A program made the position numbers and the translations under genes. The notes below the pieces were generated by a model. That model saw only the letters and a program-made list of their open reading frames with translations. It was not told the DNA's origin and did not search any database. From Burkholderia ubonensis subsp. mesacidophila (GTDB lineage Bacteria; Pseudomonadota; Gammaproteobacteria; Burkholderiales; Burkholderiaceae), in contig NZ_CP020737.1 in assembly GCF_002097715.1 (NCBI RefSeq), positions 3,673,664-3,737,663 on the forward strand: a DNA stretch of 64,000 nucleotides, written 5' to 3'. Shown one piece after another: positions 1 to 10,819 of the stretch (positions are counted from its first letter, which is position 1; every line of letters begins with the position of its first letter).

Positions 1-1442
1 ACCTGCTGCGGGTTCGCCTTGCCCTTCGTCGCCTTCATCGCCTGGCCGATCAGCGCGTTGAACGCCTTTTCCTTGCCCGCGCGGAATTCCTCGACCGACT
101 TCGCGTTCGCCGCGAGCACCTCGTCGATGATCGCCTCGAGCGCGCCGGTGTCGGAGATCTGCTTCAGGCCCTTCGCGTCGATGATGCGGTCGGCCGCGGC
201 TTCGTCGGTCGCCTTCTCTTCCCAGATCGTCGCAAAAATTTCCTTCGCGATCTTGTTCGAGATCGTGCCGTCCGCAATTCGCTGCAGCACGAGCGCGAGC
301 TGCGCGGCCGACACGGGAATCGCATCGATCTCGATGCCGTCGCGGTTCATCTGCGACGATACGTCGCCCATCAGCCAGTTAGCGGCGATCTTCGCATTCG
401 CGGCGCCCGCCTTCGCGACGACCGCCTCGAAGTACGCGGCCATTGCCTTGCTCGACGTCAGCACGCCCGCGTCATAGGCGGACACGCCGTACTGCTCGAC
501 GAAGCGCTGCTGCATCGCAACCGGCAGCTCGGGCATGCCGGCCTTCACGCGCTCGACCCAGTCCGCGCCGATCACGAGCGGCATCAGGTCCGGATCGGGG
601 AAGTAGCGGTAGTCGTGCGCGTCTTCCTTGCTGCGCATCGACTTCGTCACGCGCGCGTCCGGGTCGTACAGGCGGGTTTCCTGCACGACTTCGCCGCCGT
701 CCTCGATCAGCTCGATCTGGCGGCGCACTTCATAGTTGATCGCTTCCTCGAGGAAACGGAACGAGTTCAGGTTCTTGATCTCGGCGCGCGTGCCGAACTT
801 CTCCTGGCCGACCGGGCGCACCGACACGTTCGCGTCGCAGCGGAACGAACCTTCCTGCATGTTGCCGTCGCAGATGCCGAGCCACACGACGAGGCCGTGC
901 AGCGCCTTCGCGTAGGCGACCGCCTCGGCCGCGCTGCGCATTTCCGGCTCGGTGACGATCTCGAGCAGCGGCGTGCCCGCGCGGTTCAGGTCGATACCCG
1001 TCATCCCCGCGTAGTCCTCGTGCAGCGACTTGCCCGCATCTTCCTCCAGATGCGCGCGGGTCAGGTTGATCGTCTTCGAATACGCGTCCTTGCCGGCCTT
1101 TTCATTCGCGGGCACCTGGATCGTGATCGTGCCGCCCTGAACGACCGGGATCTCGTACTGGCTGATCTGATAGCCCTTCGGCAGGTCCGGATAGAAGTAA
1201 TTCTTGCGCGCGAAGATGCTGCGCGGCGCGATGGTCGAGCCGATCGCGAGGCCGAAGCGGATCGCCCGCTCGACCGCGCCGCGGTTCAGCACCGGCAGCA
1301 CGCCCGGCAGCGCCAGGTCGACCGGGCAGGCCTGCGTGTTCGGCTCCGCGCCGAACTGCGTCGGCGCGCCGGAGAAAATCTTCGAGACGGTCGACAGCTG
1401 CGCGTGCGTCTCGAGACCGATGACGACTTCCCATTGAGTCAT
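1..1442 (-). CDS. gatB: Asp/Glu-tRNA(Asn/Gln) amidotransferase subunit B (partial at window edge)
   Basis: GatB binds the mischarged Glu-tRNA(Gln) or Asp-tRNA(Asn) and, with GatA and GatC, converts it to the amide form. The reading frame starts with ATG at 1442 ([16 protein letters not shown], the typical GatB N-terminus) and is open to the window edge. About 480 residues are visible, so only the last few are missing compared with the usual length near 490. Visible family signatures include [13 protein letters not shown] near the start, [11 protein letters not shown] and [10 protein letters not shown] in the catalytic cradle, and the C-terminal YqeY-like tail rich in Ala and Lys. It follows gatA after only three bases and is the last gene of gatC-gatA-gatB. 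Function is established for the family. Confidence 0.97.
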   Translation of the reverse strand, partial: MTQWEVVIGLETHAQLSTVSKIFSGAPTQFGAEPNTQACPVDLALPGVLPVLNRGAVERAIRFGLAIGSTIAPRSIFARKNYFYPDLPKGYQISQYEIPVVQGGTITIQVPANEKAGKDAYSKTINLTRAHLEEDAGKSLHEDYAGMTGIDLNRAGTPLLEIVTEPEMRSAAEAVAYAKALHGLVVWLGICDGNMQEGSFRCDANVSVRPVGQEKFGTRAEIKNLNSFRFLEEAINYEVRRQIELIEDGGEVVQETRLYDPDARVTKSMRSKEDAHDYRYFPDPDLMPLVIGADWVERVKAGMPELPVAMQQRFVEQYGVSAYDAGVLTSSKAMAAYFEAVVAKAGAANAKIAANWLMGDVSSQMNRDGIEIDAIPVSAAQLALVLQRIADGTISNKIAKEIFATIWEEKATDEAAADRIIDAKGLKQISDTGALEAIIDEVLAANAKSVEEFRAGKEKAFNALIGQAMKATKGKANPQQ

Positions 1443-1445
1443 TGC

Positions 1446-2936
1446 TTACACCCCCGCCGGAACTTGCTTGTGCCAGTCGGTCGCGCGCTGGAACGCGTCG
1501 GCGACCTGCAGCATCCGGGCTTCGTTGAAATAGTTGCCGATGATCTGCAGGCCGACCGGGCGCTTCGCGTTCGCGCCCGCGCCGAAACCGCACGGCACGC
1601 TCATGCCGGGCAGGCCCGCGAGGCTCACCGACAGCGTATAGATATCCGCGAGATACATCTGCACCGGATCGTCGCCCTTCGCGCCGAGGTCCCAGGCGAC
1701 CGTCGGCGACGCCGGGCCCATGATCACGTCGCAGGACTTGAACGCTTCCTGGAAATCCTGCGCGATGATGCGGCGGATCTTCTGCGCCTGCAGGTAGTAC
1801 GCGTCGTAGTAGCCGTGCGACAGCACGTAGGTGCCGATCAGGATGCGGCGCTTCACCTCGGGGCCGAAGCCTTCGGCGCGCGACTTCTTGTACATGTCGA
1901 GCAGGTCGCCGTATTCGGCGGCGCGGTGGCCGTAGCGCACGCCGTCGAAGCGCGACAGGTTCGACGATGCCTCGGCCGGCGCGATCACGTAATAGACGGG
2001 GATCGACAGCTCGGTCTTCGGCAGCGACACCGGCACGAGCGTCGCGCCGAGCGCTTCATAAGCCTTGAGCGCCGCGTCGACCGCCGCGCGCACGTCGTCG
2101 GCGAGGCCGTCGCCGAAATATTCGGCCGGCAGGCCGATGCGCAGGCCCGCGAGCGGCTTGCCCGCATCGTTGCCCGGCGCCCACGGCTGGCCGAGGTGGC
2201 GCGTGAAGTCCTCGTCGTCGCGCTCGAGGCTCGTCGAGTCGCGCTCGTCGAAGCCCGCCATCGCGTTGAGCAGCAGCGCGCAGTCGGCGGCGCTCTGCGC
2301 CATCGGGCCGCCCTGGTCGAGCGACGACGCGAACGCGATCATCCCGTAGCGCGACACGCGGCCGTAGGTCGGCTTGATGCCGGTCACGCCGGCAAACGAC
2401 GCCGGCTGGCGGATCGAGCCGCCGGTGTCGGTGCCGGTCGCGGCCGGCGCGAGGCGCGCGGCGACGGCGGCCGAGCTGCCGCCCGAGCTGCCGCCCGGCA
2501 CCGCGTTCGTGTCCCACGGGTTCTTCACCGGGCCGAACGCGGAGTTCTCGTTCGACGAGCCCATCGCGAACTCGTCCATGTTGGTCTTGCCGAGCGTGAC
2601 CATGCCGGCCGCCGACAGGCGGGCGACGACGGTCGCGTCGAACGGGCTCGCGTAGTTCGCGAGCATCTTCGAGCCGGCGGTCGAGCGCCAGCCGCGCGTG
2701 ACGAACACGTCCTTGTGGGCGATCGGCAGGCCGGCGAGCGGGCCGGCCGCGCCGCGCGCGAGCTCGGCGTCGGCGGCCTTCGCCTGCGCGAGCGTGAGGT
2801 CGGCGTCGACGTGGACGAACGCGTTCAGGTCCTGCGCGGCGTCGATCCGTTTCAGATAGTGCTGCGCCAGCTCGACGGCCGAGCATTCCTTGGCGGCGAG
2901 CGCGGCGCGCAGTTCGGTCAGGCTTTTTGCGTGCAT
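1446..2936 (-). CDS. gatA: Asp/Glu-tRNA(Asn/Gln) amidotransferase subunit A
   Basis: GatA is the glutaminase subunit that releases ammonia from glutamine for tRNA-dependent amidation. The 496-residue protein has the amidase-signature triad: Lys75 in IAHKDVF, Ser150 in the Gly/Ser-rich [11 protein letters not shown] stretch, and nucleophile Ser174 in [11 protein letters not shown]. Length matches the family. The ATG at 2936 gives the standard N-terminus ([14 protein letters not shown]). It lies between gatC and gatB on the same strand; the gap to gatC is about 70 bases and that to gatB three bases, so the three subunits are probably co-transcribed. Confidence 0.98.
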   Translation of the reverse strand: MHAKSLTELRAALAAKECSAVELAQHYLKRIDAAQDLNAFVHVDADLTLAQAKAADAELARGAAGPLAGLPIAHKDVFVTRGWRSTAGSKMLANYASPFDATVVARLSAAGMVTLGKTNMDEFAMGSSNENSAFGPVKNPWDTNAVPGGSSGGSSAAVAARLAPAATGTDTGGSIRQPASFAGVTGIKPTYGRVSRYGMIAFASSLDQGGPMAQSAADCALLLNAMAGFDERDSTSLERDDEDFTRHLGQPWAPGNDAGKPLAGLRIGLPAEYFGDGLADDVRAAVDAALKAYEALGATLVPVSLPKTELSIPVYYVIAPAEASSNLSRFDGVRYGHRAAEYGDLLDMYKKSRAEGFGPEVKRRILIGTYVLSHGYYDAYYLQAQKIRRIIAQDFQEAFKSCDVIMGPASPTVAWDLGAKGDDPVQMYLADIYTLSVSLAGLPGMSVPCGFGAGANAKRPVGLQIIGNYFNEARMLQVADAFQRATDWHKQVPAGV

Positions 2937-3005
2937 TGAGTGGTTTTCCTGGGAATTCTGGGGCGCGTGCGGCGCGCAACGGCGCGCACGCTTGTCATCG
3001 AACGC

Positions 3006-3305
3006 TTACTCGATCACCTTCGGCACGAGATACAGGCCGTCCTGCACGGCCGGCGCCGGACGCTGGTTGTCGTCGCGGTTCACCGTTTCCGTGACGGCGT
3101 CGTCGCGCAGGCGCTGCGCGACTTCCTGGATCTGTTCGATCGGGTGGGCGAGCGGCGCGATGCCGGCGGTGTCGACCGCCTGCATCTGCTCGACGAGGCC
3201 GAAGAATTCATTGAGCTGGCCGAGCGTATGCTCGGCGTCGGCGTCGGCCATTTCGAGGCGCGCAAGGTGCGCGATGCGTTTCACATCGGTCAGGGTCAGA
3301 GCCAT
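3006..3305 (-). CDS. gatC: Asp/Glu-tRNA(Asn/Gln) amidotransferase subunit C
   Basis: This is the small stabilising subunit of the amidotransferase, 99 residues. The N-terminal [19 protein letters not shown] helix and the C-terminal LYLVPKVIE are characteristic of GatC. I chose ATG 3305 rather than the longer upstream reading frame because the upstream part reads through the promoter region and has no family similarity. First gene of gatCAB, divergent from mreB. Confidence 0.97.
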   Translation of the reverse strand: MALTLTDVKRIAHLARLEMADADAEHTLGQLNEFFGLVEQMQAVDTAGIAPLAHPIEQIQEVAQRLRDDAVTETVNRDDNQRPAPAVQDGLYLVPKVIE

Positions 3306-3667
3306 GCAATCACCGGAAAACAAGGCGGCGCAGCGCACGAAATGCGGCGCTGCGGCGGGGGTTGGAGGGTGCGATCCCACCCTCAAAAATCGGGTACGAA
3401 GCGGGAAAAATACCGTCCGTTTCGATTCAAATACCGCGAAATTATAAGGTATCATTACGCGTTCGACCCAAACCCGGCAGCCTTTTCCCGTACCGTTGAG
3501 CCCATGTCGGCAGGCCGTACGGGCTTCGAGCGACGCCCGGTAGATTTCAATCGCAGCTTCGAGCGCCGCGGCGGCCGCTTCCGCCACGATCCGAGGCTGT
3601 TATTTTTTCCGCTGCCGCCCTCAGCGCTCGCTATGCAGGGCCGGCCCAGAGCGAAACAGGATTCTGA
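3306..3667. promoter_or_regulatory. Divergent gatC / mreB intergenic region
   Basis: A 362-base non-coding stretch between divergent gatC and mreB. It holds an A/T-rich patch at 3421-3460. On the minus strand a perfect TATAAT (3446 to 3441) is a candidate -10 for gatCAB, but no good -35 is found at the proper distance. On the plus strand TATAAG at about the same place could serve mreB, with a long leader. The sequence 3470-3667 carries no convincing gene; the mreB ribosome binding site is weak (CAGGA about seven bases before ATG). Confidence 0.4.
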
Positions 3668-4711
<1,044 letters not shown>

Positions 4712-4837
4712 TCGTCTAGGCTGTTTCGTTGACATGACGCACCCGCGGCGTGGCCGGCTCGCTCGTTTAGAACGAACCGCCGCGCCGTTTGCGCGTCTGA
4801 GCATCATTTAACCGATCATTCGCGCCCGGCGCCGACC

Positions 4838-5923
4838 ATGGAATACAGTCCGCCGCCCCTCTTCAAGCAAGGTCCGCCCGCCCTCGCGCGGCTCATTTTC
4901 TTCGTGACGGTCGCGATCGCCCTCCTCGTGTCGGACGCGCGCTTCAACACGCTCGAAATCGTCCGCGGGGTGCTCGGCACCGTGCTGTATCCGCTGCAGC
5001 GCGCGGCGCTCGTGCCGCGCGACCTGTTCATGGGCGCGGCCGAAATCGCGACCAGCGGCGCCACGCTGCGCCACGAGAACGACCAGCTGCGCGCGCGCAA
5101 CCTGCAACTGTCGACGCAGGCCAACCAGGCCGCCGTGCTCACGCAGGAAAACGCGCACCTGCGCGCGGTGCTCGAGCTGCGCCAGCACATCGCGACGCAG
5201 TCGACGCCCGTCGAGATCCAGTACGACACCGCCGACCCGTTCACGCAGAAGATCGTGATCGGGCAAGGCATGCAGCAAGGCATCCAGGACGGCGCGCCCG
5301 TCGTCAGCGAGGACGGCGTGATCGGCCAGGTCACCCGCGTGTTCCCGCTGCAGGCCGAAGTCACGCTGATCACCGACCGCGATCTCGCGATTCCGGTCCA
5401 GGTGCTGCGCACCGGCCTGCGCAGCGTGATCTACGGCACCCCGCGCGGCGATTCGCTCGACCTGCGCTTCGTGCCGACGAGCGCCGACGTCGTCGCCGGC
5501 GACGAGCTCGTCACGAGCGGCCTCGACGGCGTCTATCCGCCCGGCCTGCCGGTCGCGAAGGTCGTGCGCGTCGACAAGCTCGCCGACACCGCGTTCGCGC
5601 GCGTGACCTGCGCACCGGTCGCGGCGGTGCGCGGCGCGCGCCAGATGCTGGTGCTGCACTACCAGAACGCCATTCCGCCGCGTCCGGCCGAGCCGGAATC
5701 GGCCGACAAGAACGCGAAGGGCGGCAAGAAGGCCGCGAAGGGCGCCGCCAAGGGTGACAAGGCGGGTGACAAGGTCGACGCAGGCGCGAAGCCGGCGGCC
5801 GCGGCCCAGCCCGGCGCGACGCCCGCGCCGGCTGCGCCCGCCGCCCCTGCCGCCCCGACTGCAACGGCCAAGCCCGCCGCGCCCGCGAAGCCCGCCGCCG
5901 GGCAACCAGGAGCCCAGCGATGA
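4838..5923 (+). CDS. mreC: Rod shape-determining protein MreC
   Basis: MreC is the periplasmic elongasome scaffold that activates PBP2. The 361-residue protein has a short cytoplasmic start, one membrane segment (about residues 16-33), a coiled-coil stretch rich in Glu, Gln and Leu (about 65-115), and the MreC beta-domain. The last 75 residues are low complexity, first Lys/Gly/Ala then Ala/Pro repeats; this tail is longer than in E. coli MreC and varies among Burkholderia. The stop overlaps the mreD start by four bases, so the two are translationally coupled. Confidence 0.96.
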   Translation: MEYSPPPLFKQGPPALARLIFFVTVAIALLVSDARFNTLEIVRGVLGTVLYPLQRAALVPRDLFMGAAEIATSGATLRHENDQLRARNLQLSTQANQAAVLTQENAHLRAVLELRQHIATQSTPVEIQYDTADPFTQKIVIGQGMQQGIQDGAPVVSEDGVIGQVTRVFPLQAEVTLITDRDLAIPVQVLRTGLRSVIYGTPRGDSLDLRFVPTSADVVAGDELVTSGLDGVYPPGLPVAKVVRVDKLADTAFARVTCAPVAAVRGARQMLVLHYQNAIPPRPAEPESADKNAKGGKKAAKGAAKGDKAGDKVDAGAKPAAAAQPGATPAPAAPAAPAAPTATAKPAAPAKPAAGQPGAQR

Positions 5924-6432
5924 ACCGCCCGCAATACATCCTGCAGCCGGTCAACCCGTACTTCATCGTCTTCAGCCTCGCCGCCGCGTTCCTGCTGAAC
6001 CTGATGCCGTGGGGCCGCCTGCCCGGCGTGCCCGACTTCGTCGCGCTCGTGCTGCTGTTCTGGAACATCCACCAGCCGCGCAAGGTCGGGATGGGCGTCG
6101 CGTTCGCGCTCGGCATCCTGATGGACGTGCACGAAGCGGGCCTGCTCGGCGAGCATGCGCTCGCCTACACGCTGCTGTCGTACGGCGCGATCACGATCCA
6201 CCGCCGCGTGCTGTGGATGCCGATCGGCGTGCAGGTGCTGTACGTCACGCCGCTCCTCGTCGTCGCGCAGCTCGTGCCGTTCGTGATCCGCCTGCTGATG
6301 GGCGCCGCGTTCCCGGGCTGGCGCTACCTGGTCGACGGCTTCGTCGAGGCCGCGCTGTGGCCGATCGCGAGCCACCTGCTGCTGATGCCGCAACGCCGCC
6401 CGGTCGATCCGGACGACACGCGCCCCATCTGA
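5920..6432 (+). CDS. mreD: Rod shape-determining membrane protein MreD
   Basis: MreD is a small inner-membrane elongasome protein. This 170-residue protein is almost wholly hydrophobic, with about five membrane segments; the N-terminal segment after QPVNPYFIVFSLAAAFLLN and the motif LGILMDVHEAGLLGEHAL match the MreD family, where the conserved Asp lies in the GxLxD element. ATG overlaps the mreC stop (ATGA). Confidence 0.95.
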   Translation: MNRPQYILQPVNPYFIVFSLAAAFLLNLMPWGRLPGVPDFVALVLLFWNIHQPRKVGMGVAFALGILMDVHEAGLLGEHALAYTLLSYGAITIHRRVLWMPIGVQVLYVTPLLVVAQLVPFVIRLLMGAAFPGWRYLVDGFVEAALWPIASHLLLMPQRRPVDPDDTRPI

Positions 6433-6545
6433 GCCGCAGCCGCACCGCCAGGACCCCGCCTTGAACCCCCGCCGCCCTTTCGCCCGCCGCACCACGGGGC
6501 GGCGCTACGCCCGTGCCGCGCGCGGGTCCGATCGACCGTAACCGC

Positions 6546-8831
6546 ATGACCGAATTCAACGACACCCAACAGCAGCTCTCGAAGTTCCGCCTGCGCGTCG
6601 CGGCGGCGGGCGTGTTCGTGTTCGTCTGCTTCGGGCTGCTCGCGAGCCGCTTCTTCTACCTGCAGCTCTGGCAGCACGGCAAGTACGCGCTGCAGGCCGA
6701 GGAAAACCGCATCTCGGTCGCGCCGATCGTGCCGAACCGCGGCATCATCACCGACCGCAACGGTGTCGTGCTCGCGAAGAACTATTCCGCGTACACGCTC
6801 GAAATCACGCCGTCGAAGCTCACCGACACGCTCGAGAACACGATCGACAAGCTCGCGACGATCGTCCAGATCGACGCGCGCGACCGCCGCCGCTTCAAGA
6901 AGCTGCAGGAAGACTCGAAGAACTTCGAGAGCCTGCCGATCCGCACCCGGCTCACCGACGACGAAGTCGCGCGCTTCACCTCGCAGCGCTTCCGCTTCCC
7001 CGGCGTCGACGTGCGCGCGCGGCTGTTCCGCCAGTACCCGCTCGGCACGACCGCCGCGCACGTGATCGGCTACATCGGCCGCATCTCGAAGCGCGACCAG
7101 GACCGGATCGACGCGATGAGCGACGACAACGACAGCGATCCGGAACACTACGATCCGCGCCGCGACGCGAACAACTACAAGGGCACCGACTACGTCGGCA
7201 AGATCGGCGTCGAGCAGAGCTACGAGACCGAGCTGCACGGCCTGACCGGCTTCGAGGAAGTCGAGGTGACGGCGGGCGGACGGCCGGTGCGCACGCTGTC
7301 GCGCACGCAGGCGACGCCCGGCAACAACCTCGTGCTGTCGCTCGACATCGGGCTGCAGCAGGTCGCCGAGCAGGCGTTCGCCGGCAAGCGCGGCGCGCTC
7401 GTCGCGATCGAGCCGAAGACGGGCGACGTGCTCGCGTTCGTGTCGTCGCCGAGCTTCGACCCGAACTCGTTCGTCGACGGGATCGACCAGCAGACCTGGG
7501 ACGAGCTCAACAACTCGACCGACAAGCCGCTCCTGAACCGGCCGCTGCACGGCACCTACCCGCCCGGCTCGACCTACAAGCCGTTCATGGCGCTCGCGGG
7601 CCTGACGCTCGGCAAGCGCACGCCCGGCTGGGGCTTCCAGGATCCCGGCTACTTCACGTTCGGCGGCCACACCTTCCGCAACGACGTGCGCTCGGGCCAG
7701 GGCTGGGTCGACATGAACAAGGCGATCATGGTGTCGAACGACACCTACTTCTACATGCTCGCCCGCGACCTCGGCGTGAACGCGATCGCGAACTTCATGA
7801 AGCCGTTCGGCTTCGGCCAGATCACCGGCATCGACATCCAGGGCGAGGCGCGCGGGATCCTGCCGTCGCCGGACTGGAAGCGCAAGACCTTCAAGAAGGC
7901 CGCGCAGCAGAAGTGGTTCGACGGCGAGACGATCAGCCTCGGGATCGGCCAGGGCTACAACTCGTTCACGATCCTGCAGCTCGCGCACGCGACCGCAACG
8001 CTCGCCAACGACGGCGTCGTGATGAAGCCGCACCTCGTGAAGGAGGTCGAGGATCCGATCTCGCGCGGGCGTCACCTGACCGTGCCGAAGGAAAGCGACA
8101 CGATCCCGCTCAAGCAGGGCGACATCGACGTCGTGAAACGCGGGATGGAGAACGTGATCGAGAACCCGTCCGGCACCGCATACAAGGTGTTCCGCGGCGC
8201 ACCGTACCTCGCCGCCGGCAAGACCGGCACCGCGCAGGTGTTCTCGCTGCAGGGCGGCAACTACAAGGGCCACCTGCTCGCCGAGCACCTGCGCGATCAC
8301 GCGCTGTTCATCGCGTACGCGCCCGTCGACCATCCGCAGATCGCGCTCGCGCTGATCGTCGAGAACGGCGGCTGGGGCGCGCAGTCCGCGGGCCCGATCG
8401 CGCGCCGCGTGCTCGACTTCTACCTCGTCGAGCGCCAGAAGCCGGAAAACGAGGCGGCCGCCGTGGCCGCCGCGGCGTCGGCGACCGAGCCGATCAACGC
8501 ACCGGTGGTCGGCGACGCGTCGAAAGCCGTCACCGTCGCGGCGGGCTTCAAGATGCTGCCGCAGCCGGTCGTGCCGGGCGCGGCGGAAGCGGCGTCGGGC
8601 GCATCAGCGCCGGCCGCGAGCGCTGCATCGGGCGCGAACGCCGCCGAGATTGCCGCGCCCGTCGTGGCAAGCGCCGCGGCGCCGGCCGCCGCGAGCATGC
8701 CGCCGTTCCGGCGCATGCCGCACCGGCCGCACAAGCCGGCCGGCGACGCGCAGCCGCTCGCCGCCGCGCCGCGCAACGACAACCGTGCCACGTCTCCCGC
8801 GAAGGCGGCGGACGCGGGCACCGCTCATTGA
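6546..8831 (+). CDS. mrdA: Penicillin-binding protein 2, elongasome transpeptidase
   Basis: PBP2 cross-links peptidoglycan during cell elongation together with RodA. Domains in order: short cytoplasmic tail, membrane anchor (about residues 15-37), pedestal domain, and transpeptidase domain. The catalytic Ser342 lies in STYK, followed by the SND motif and KTGT. I chose ATG 6546 (MTEFNDTQQQL) over the in-frame start 33 bases upstream because the family N-terminus begins there. After the transpeptidase domain an Ala/Pro-rich tail of more than 100 residues extends the protein to 761, longer than E. coli PBP2 (633); such tails are common in Burkholderia. The SD is weak. Confidence 0.96.
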   Translation: MTEFNDTQQQLSKFRLRVAAAGVFVFVCFGLLASRFFYLQLWQHGKYALQAEENRISVAPIVPNRGIITDRNGVVLAKNYSAYTLEITPSKLTDTLENTIDKLATIVQIDARDRRRFKKLQEDSKNFESLPIRTRLTDDEVARFTSQRFRFPGVDVRARLFRQYPLGTTAAHVIGYIGRISKRDQDRIDAMSDDNDSDPEHYDPRRDANNYKGTDYVGKIGVEQSYETELHGLTGFEEVEVTAGGRPVRTLSRTQATPGNNLVLSLDIGLQQVAEQAFAGKRGALVAIEPKTGDVLAFVSSPSFDPNSFVDGIDQQTWDELNNSTDKPLLNRPLHGTYPPGSTYKPFMALAGLTLGKRTPGWGFQDPGYFTFGGHTFRNDVRSGQGWVDMNKAIMVSNDTYFYMLARDLGVNAIANFMKPFGFGQITGIDIQGEARGILPSPDWKRKTFKKAAQQKWFDGETISLGIGQGYNSFTILQLAHATATLANDGVVMKPHLVKEVEDPISRGRHLTVPKESDTIPLKQGDIDVVKRGMENVIENPSGTAYKVFRGAPYLAAGKTGTAQVFSLQGGNYKGHLLAEHLRDHALFIAYAPVDHPQIALALIVENGGWGAQSAGPIARRVLDFYLVERQKPENEAAAVAAAASATEPINAPVVGDASKAVTVAAGFKMLPQPVVPGAAEAASGASAPAASAASGANAAEIAAPVVASAAAPAAASMPPFRRMPHRPHKPAGDAQPLAAAPRNDNRATSPAKAADAGTAH

Positions 8832-8842
8832 CGGAGAAAGGC

Positions 8843-9991
8843 ATGCAATTCGACAAGCGCGCCTGGCTCGACAAGATCAAGCAGATGTTCGCGGGCTTCG
8901 ACCGCCCGCTCGCCCTCATCGTGTTCCTGCTGCTGTGCGTCGGCATCGTCACGCTGTACAGCGCGAGCATCGACATGCCGGGCCGGGTCGAGGACCAGTT
9001 GCGCAACATCCTGCTGACGTTCGTGCTGATGTGGGTGATCGCCAACATCCCGCCGACGACGCTGATGCGCTTCGCGGTCCCGCTGTATTCGTTCGGCGTC
9101 GCGCTATTGATCGCGGTCGCGCTGTTCGGGATGACCAAGAAGGGCGCGAAGCGCTGGCTGAACGTCGGCGTCGTGATCCAGCCGTCCGAGATCCTGAAGA
9201 TCGCGACGCCGCTGATGCTCGCGTGGTACTACCAGCGCCGCGAAGGCGTCGTGCGTTGGTACGACTTCCTCGCCGCATTCGGCATCCTGATGGTGCCGGT
9301 CGGGCTGATCGCGAAGCAGCCGGACCTCGGCACCGGCCTGCTCGTGTTCGCGGCGGGCTTCTTCGTGATCTATCTCGCGGGTCTGTCGTTCAAGCTGATC
9401 GTGCCGGTGCTGATCGCCGGCGTGATCGCGGTCGGCTCGATCGCGGTGTTCGAGGAGCGGATCTGCCAGCCGGAAGTGCAGTGGCCGCTGATGCACGACT
9501 ACCAGAAGCACCGCGTCTGCACGCTGCTCGACCCGACGTCCGACCCGCTCGGCAAGGGCTTCCACACGATCCAGGCGGTGATCGCGATCGGCTCGGGCGG
9601 CGCGCTCGGCAAGGGCTACCTGAAGGGCACGCAGGCGCACCTCGAATTCATTCCGGAAAAGCACACCGACTTCATCTTCGCGGTGTTCTCCGAGGAATGG
9701 GGTCTCGCCGGCGGCCTCGTGCTGCTCACGTTGTACATGGCGCTGATCGCACGCGGGCTGTACATCGCCGCGCAGGGCGCGACGCTGTTCGGCCGGCTGC
9801 TCGCCGGGTCGCTCACGCTGGCGTTCTTCGTCTATGCGTTCGTCAACGTCGGGATGGTGAGCGGCGTGCTGCCCGTCGTCGGCGTGCCGCTGCCGTTCAT
9901 GAGCTACGGCGGCACCGCGCTCGCGACACTCGGCATCGCGATCGGGATGATCATGAGCGTCGGCCGGCAGAGGCGGCTGATGAAGAGCTGA
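8843..9991 (+). CDS. rodA: Peptidoglycan glycosyltransferase RodA (SEDS family)
   Basis: RodA polymerises lipid II into glycan strands at the lateral wall, in complex with PBP2. The 382-residue protein has about ten membrane segments. The SEDS signatures FIFAVFSEEWG and LPFMSYGGTALATL near the C-terminus are clear, and the catalytic Asp lies in the large periplasmic loop. ATG 8843 is preceded by GGAGAAAG at good spacing. The gene starts 11 bases after mrdA, and ends the operon. It is also called mrdB. Confidence 0.97.
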   Translation: MQFDKRAWLDKIKQMFAGFDRPLALIVFLLLCVGIVTLYSASIDMPGRVEDQLRNILLTFVLMWVIANIPPTTLMRFAVPLYSFGVALLIAVALFGMTKKGAKRWLNVGVVIQPSEILKIATPLMLAWYYQRREGVVRWYDFLAAFGILMVPVGLIAKQPDLGTGLLVFAAGFFVIYLAGLSFKLIVPVLIAGVIAVGSIAVFEERICQPEVQWPLMHDYQKHRVCTLLDPTSDPLGKGFHTIQAVIAIGSGGALGKGYLKGTQAHLEFIPEKHTDFIFAVFSEEWGLAGGLVLLTLYMALIARGLYIAAQGATLFGRLLAGSLTLAFFVYAFVNVGMVSGVLPVVGVPLPFMSYGGTALATLGIAIGMIMSVGRQRRLMKS

Positions 9992-10022
9992 CCCGCGCGG
10001 AACATCAAGGCAGCAGTGCATC

Positions 10023-10047
10023 GAAGCGGCGCCTCGTGCGCCGCTTC
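10023..10047. terminator. Hairpin between convergent rodA and the Sel1 gene
   Basis: A perfect 10-base-pair stem, GAAGCGGCGC with its complement, around a five-base loop, sits between the stops of two convergent genes. There is no clear T-run on either side, so it may act as a weak or Rho-assisted terminator. Confidence 0.4.
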
Positions 10048-10048
10048 G

Positions 10049-10819
10049 TCATTGCGGCGGCGCAGCGCGTTGACTGCCCTCCGGCGCCGCCCCGGCGCCG
10101 CTCGCCGGGCCCTGCGCCTTCACGCGTTCGCTGAGCTCCTTGAACTTGAGCCCCGCGGTCTCGTCGCCCTGCGCGGCTGCGGCCGCATAGTACGCGCGCG
10201 CGATGTTCAGGTTCTGCTCCACGCCGTCGCCGCCGCGCTCGTAAAACGACGCCGTCACGTACTGCGCGGTCGGATCGCCCGCGTCGGCGGCCTGCTTGTA
10301 CCAGACGAACGCCTGGCGGTTGTCGCGCGGCGTGCCGCGTCCGTCGAGGAACTGGTTCGCGAGCGACAGCTCGGCCTGCACGTGGCCCTGCTTCGCCGCC
10401 TTCAGGAACCAGCGATGCGCCTCGGCCGGATTGCGCGCGACGAATTCGCCGTCATCCAGCATCCGGCCGTACACGTACTGCGCGTGCGACATGTTCGCGT
10501 CGGCCGCGCGCCTCAGCCAGCGCAGCCCCTCGTCGACGTTCGCCGTCACGCCCTCGCCCGTAATCAGCATCATCGCGTAATTGAACTGCGCGAGACGGTT
10601 GCCGCGCTCGGCCGCATCGTGAAACTGCACGAGCGCCGCCCGGAAATTGCCCGCGTTGTAATCGGCGATCGCGGCCTCCGTCTCGCGCGCCGGCTCAGGC
10701 TGCGCGTGCGCGCCCTGTGCGAGCGCGGCGCCGCAGGCAACCCACAGGCCGAGCGCCGCGCCGCCCGCCCGCAGCGCGCGCGCGCAGGTGCGGCGACACG
10801 CGCCGGCGCTTGCATTCAT
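10049..10819 (-). CDS. Secreted Sel1-like repeat (TPR) protein
   Basis: A 256-residue protein with an N-terminal signal sequence (hydrophobic stretch ending in AALAQG, residues about 18-37). The mature part consists of about five Sel1-type repeats of 36 residues (for example AAERGNRLAQFNYAMML, AADANMSHAQYVYGRML, AAKQGHVQAELSLANQF), which form a TPR-like solenoid for protein contacts, followed by an Ala/Gly/Pro tail. It is probably periplasmic. ATG overlaps the upstream aldolase stop by four bases, so the two are coupled. The exact role is unknown. Confidence 0.85.
   Translation of the reverse strand: MNASAGACRRTCARALRAGGAALGLWVACGAALAQGAHAQPEPARETEAAIADYNAGNFRAALVQFHDAAERGNRLAQFNYAMMLITGEGVTANVDEGLRWLRRAADANMSHAQYVYGRMLDDGEFVARNPAEAHRWFLKAAKQGHVQAELSLANQFLDGRGTPRDNRQAFVWYKQAADAGDPTAQYVTASFYERGGDGVEQNLNIARAYYAAAAAQGDETAGLKFKELSERVKAQGPASGAGAAPEGSQRAAPPQ

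Noticed and set aside
615..2939. Very long open frame opposite to gatA and gatB (774 codons)
   Set aside because: It is a shadow of gatB and gatA on the other strand; the product is Arg/Ala/His-rich with no family signature, as expected in GC-rich DNA.
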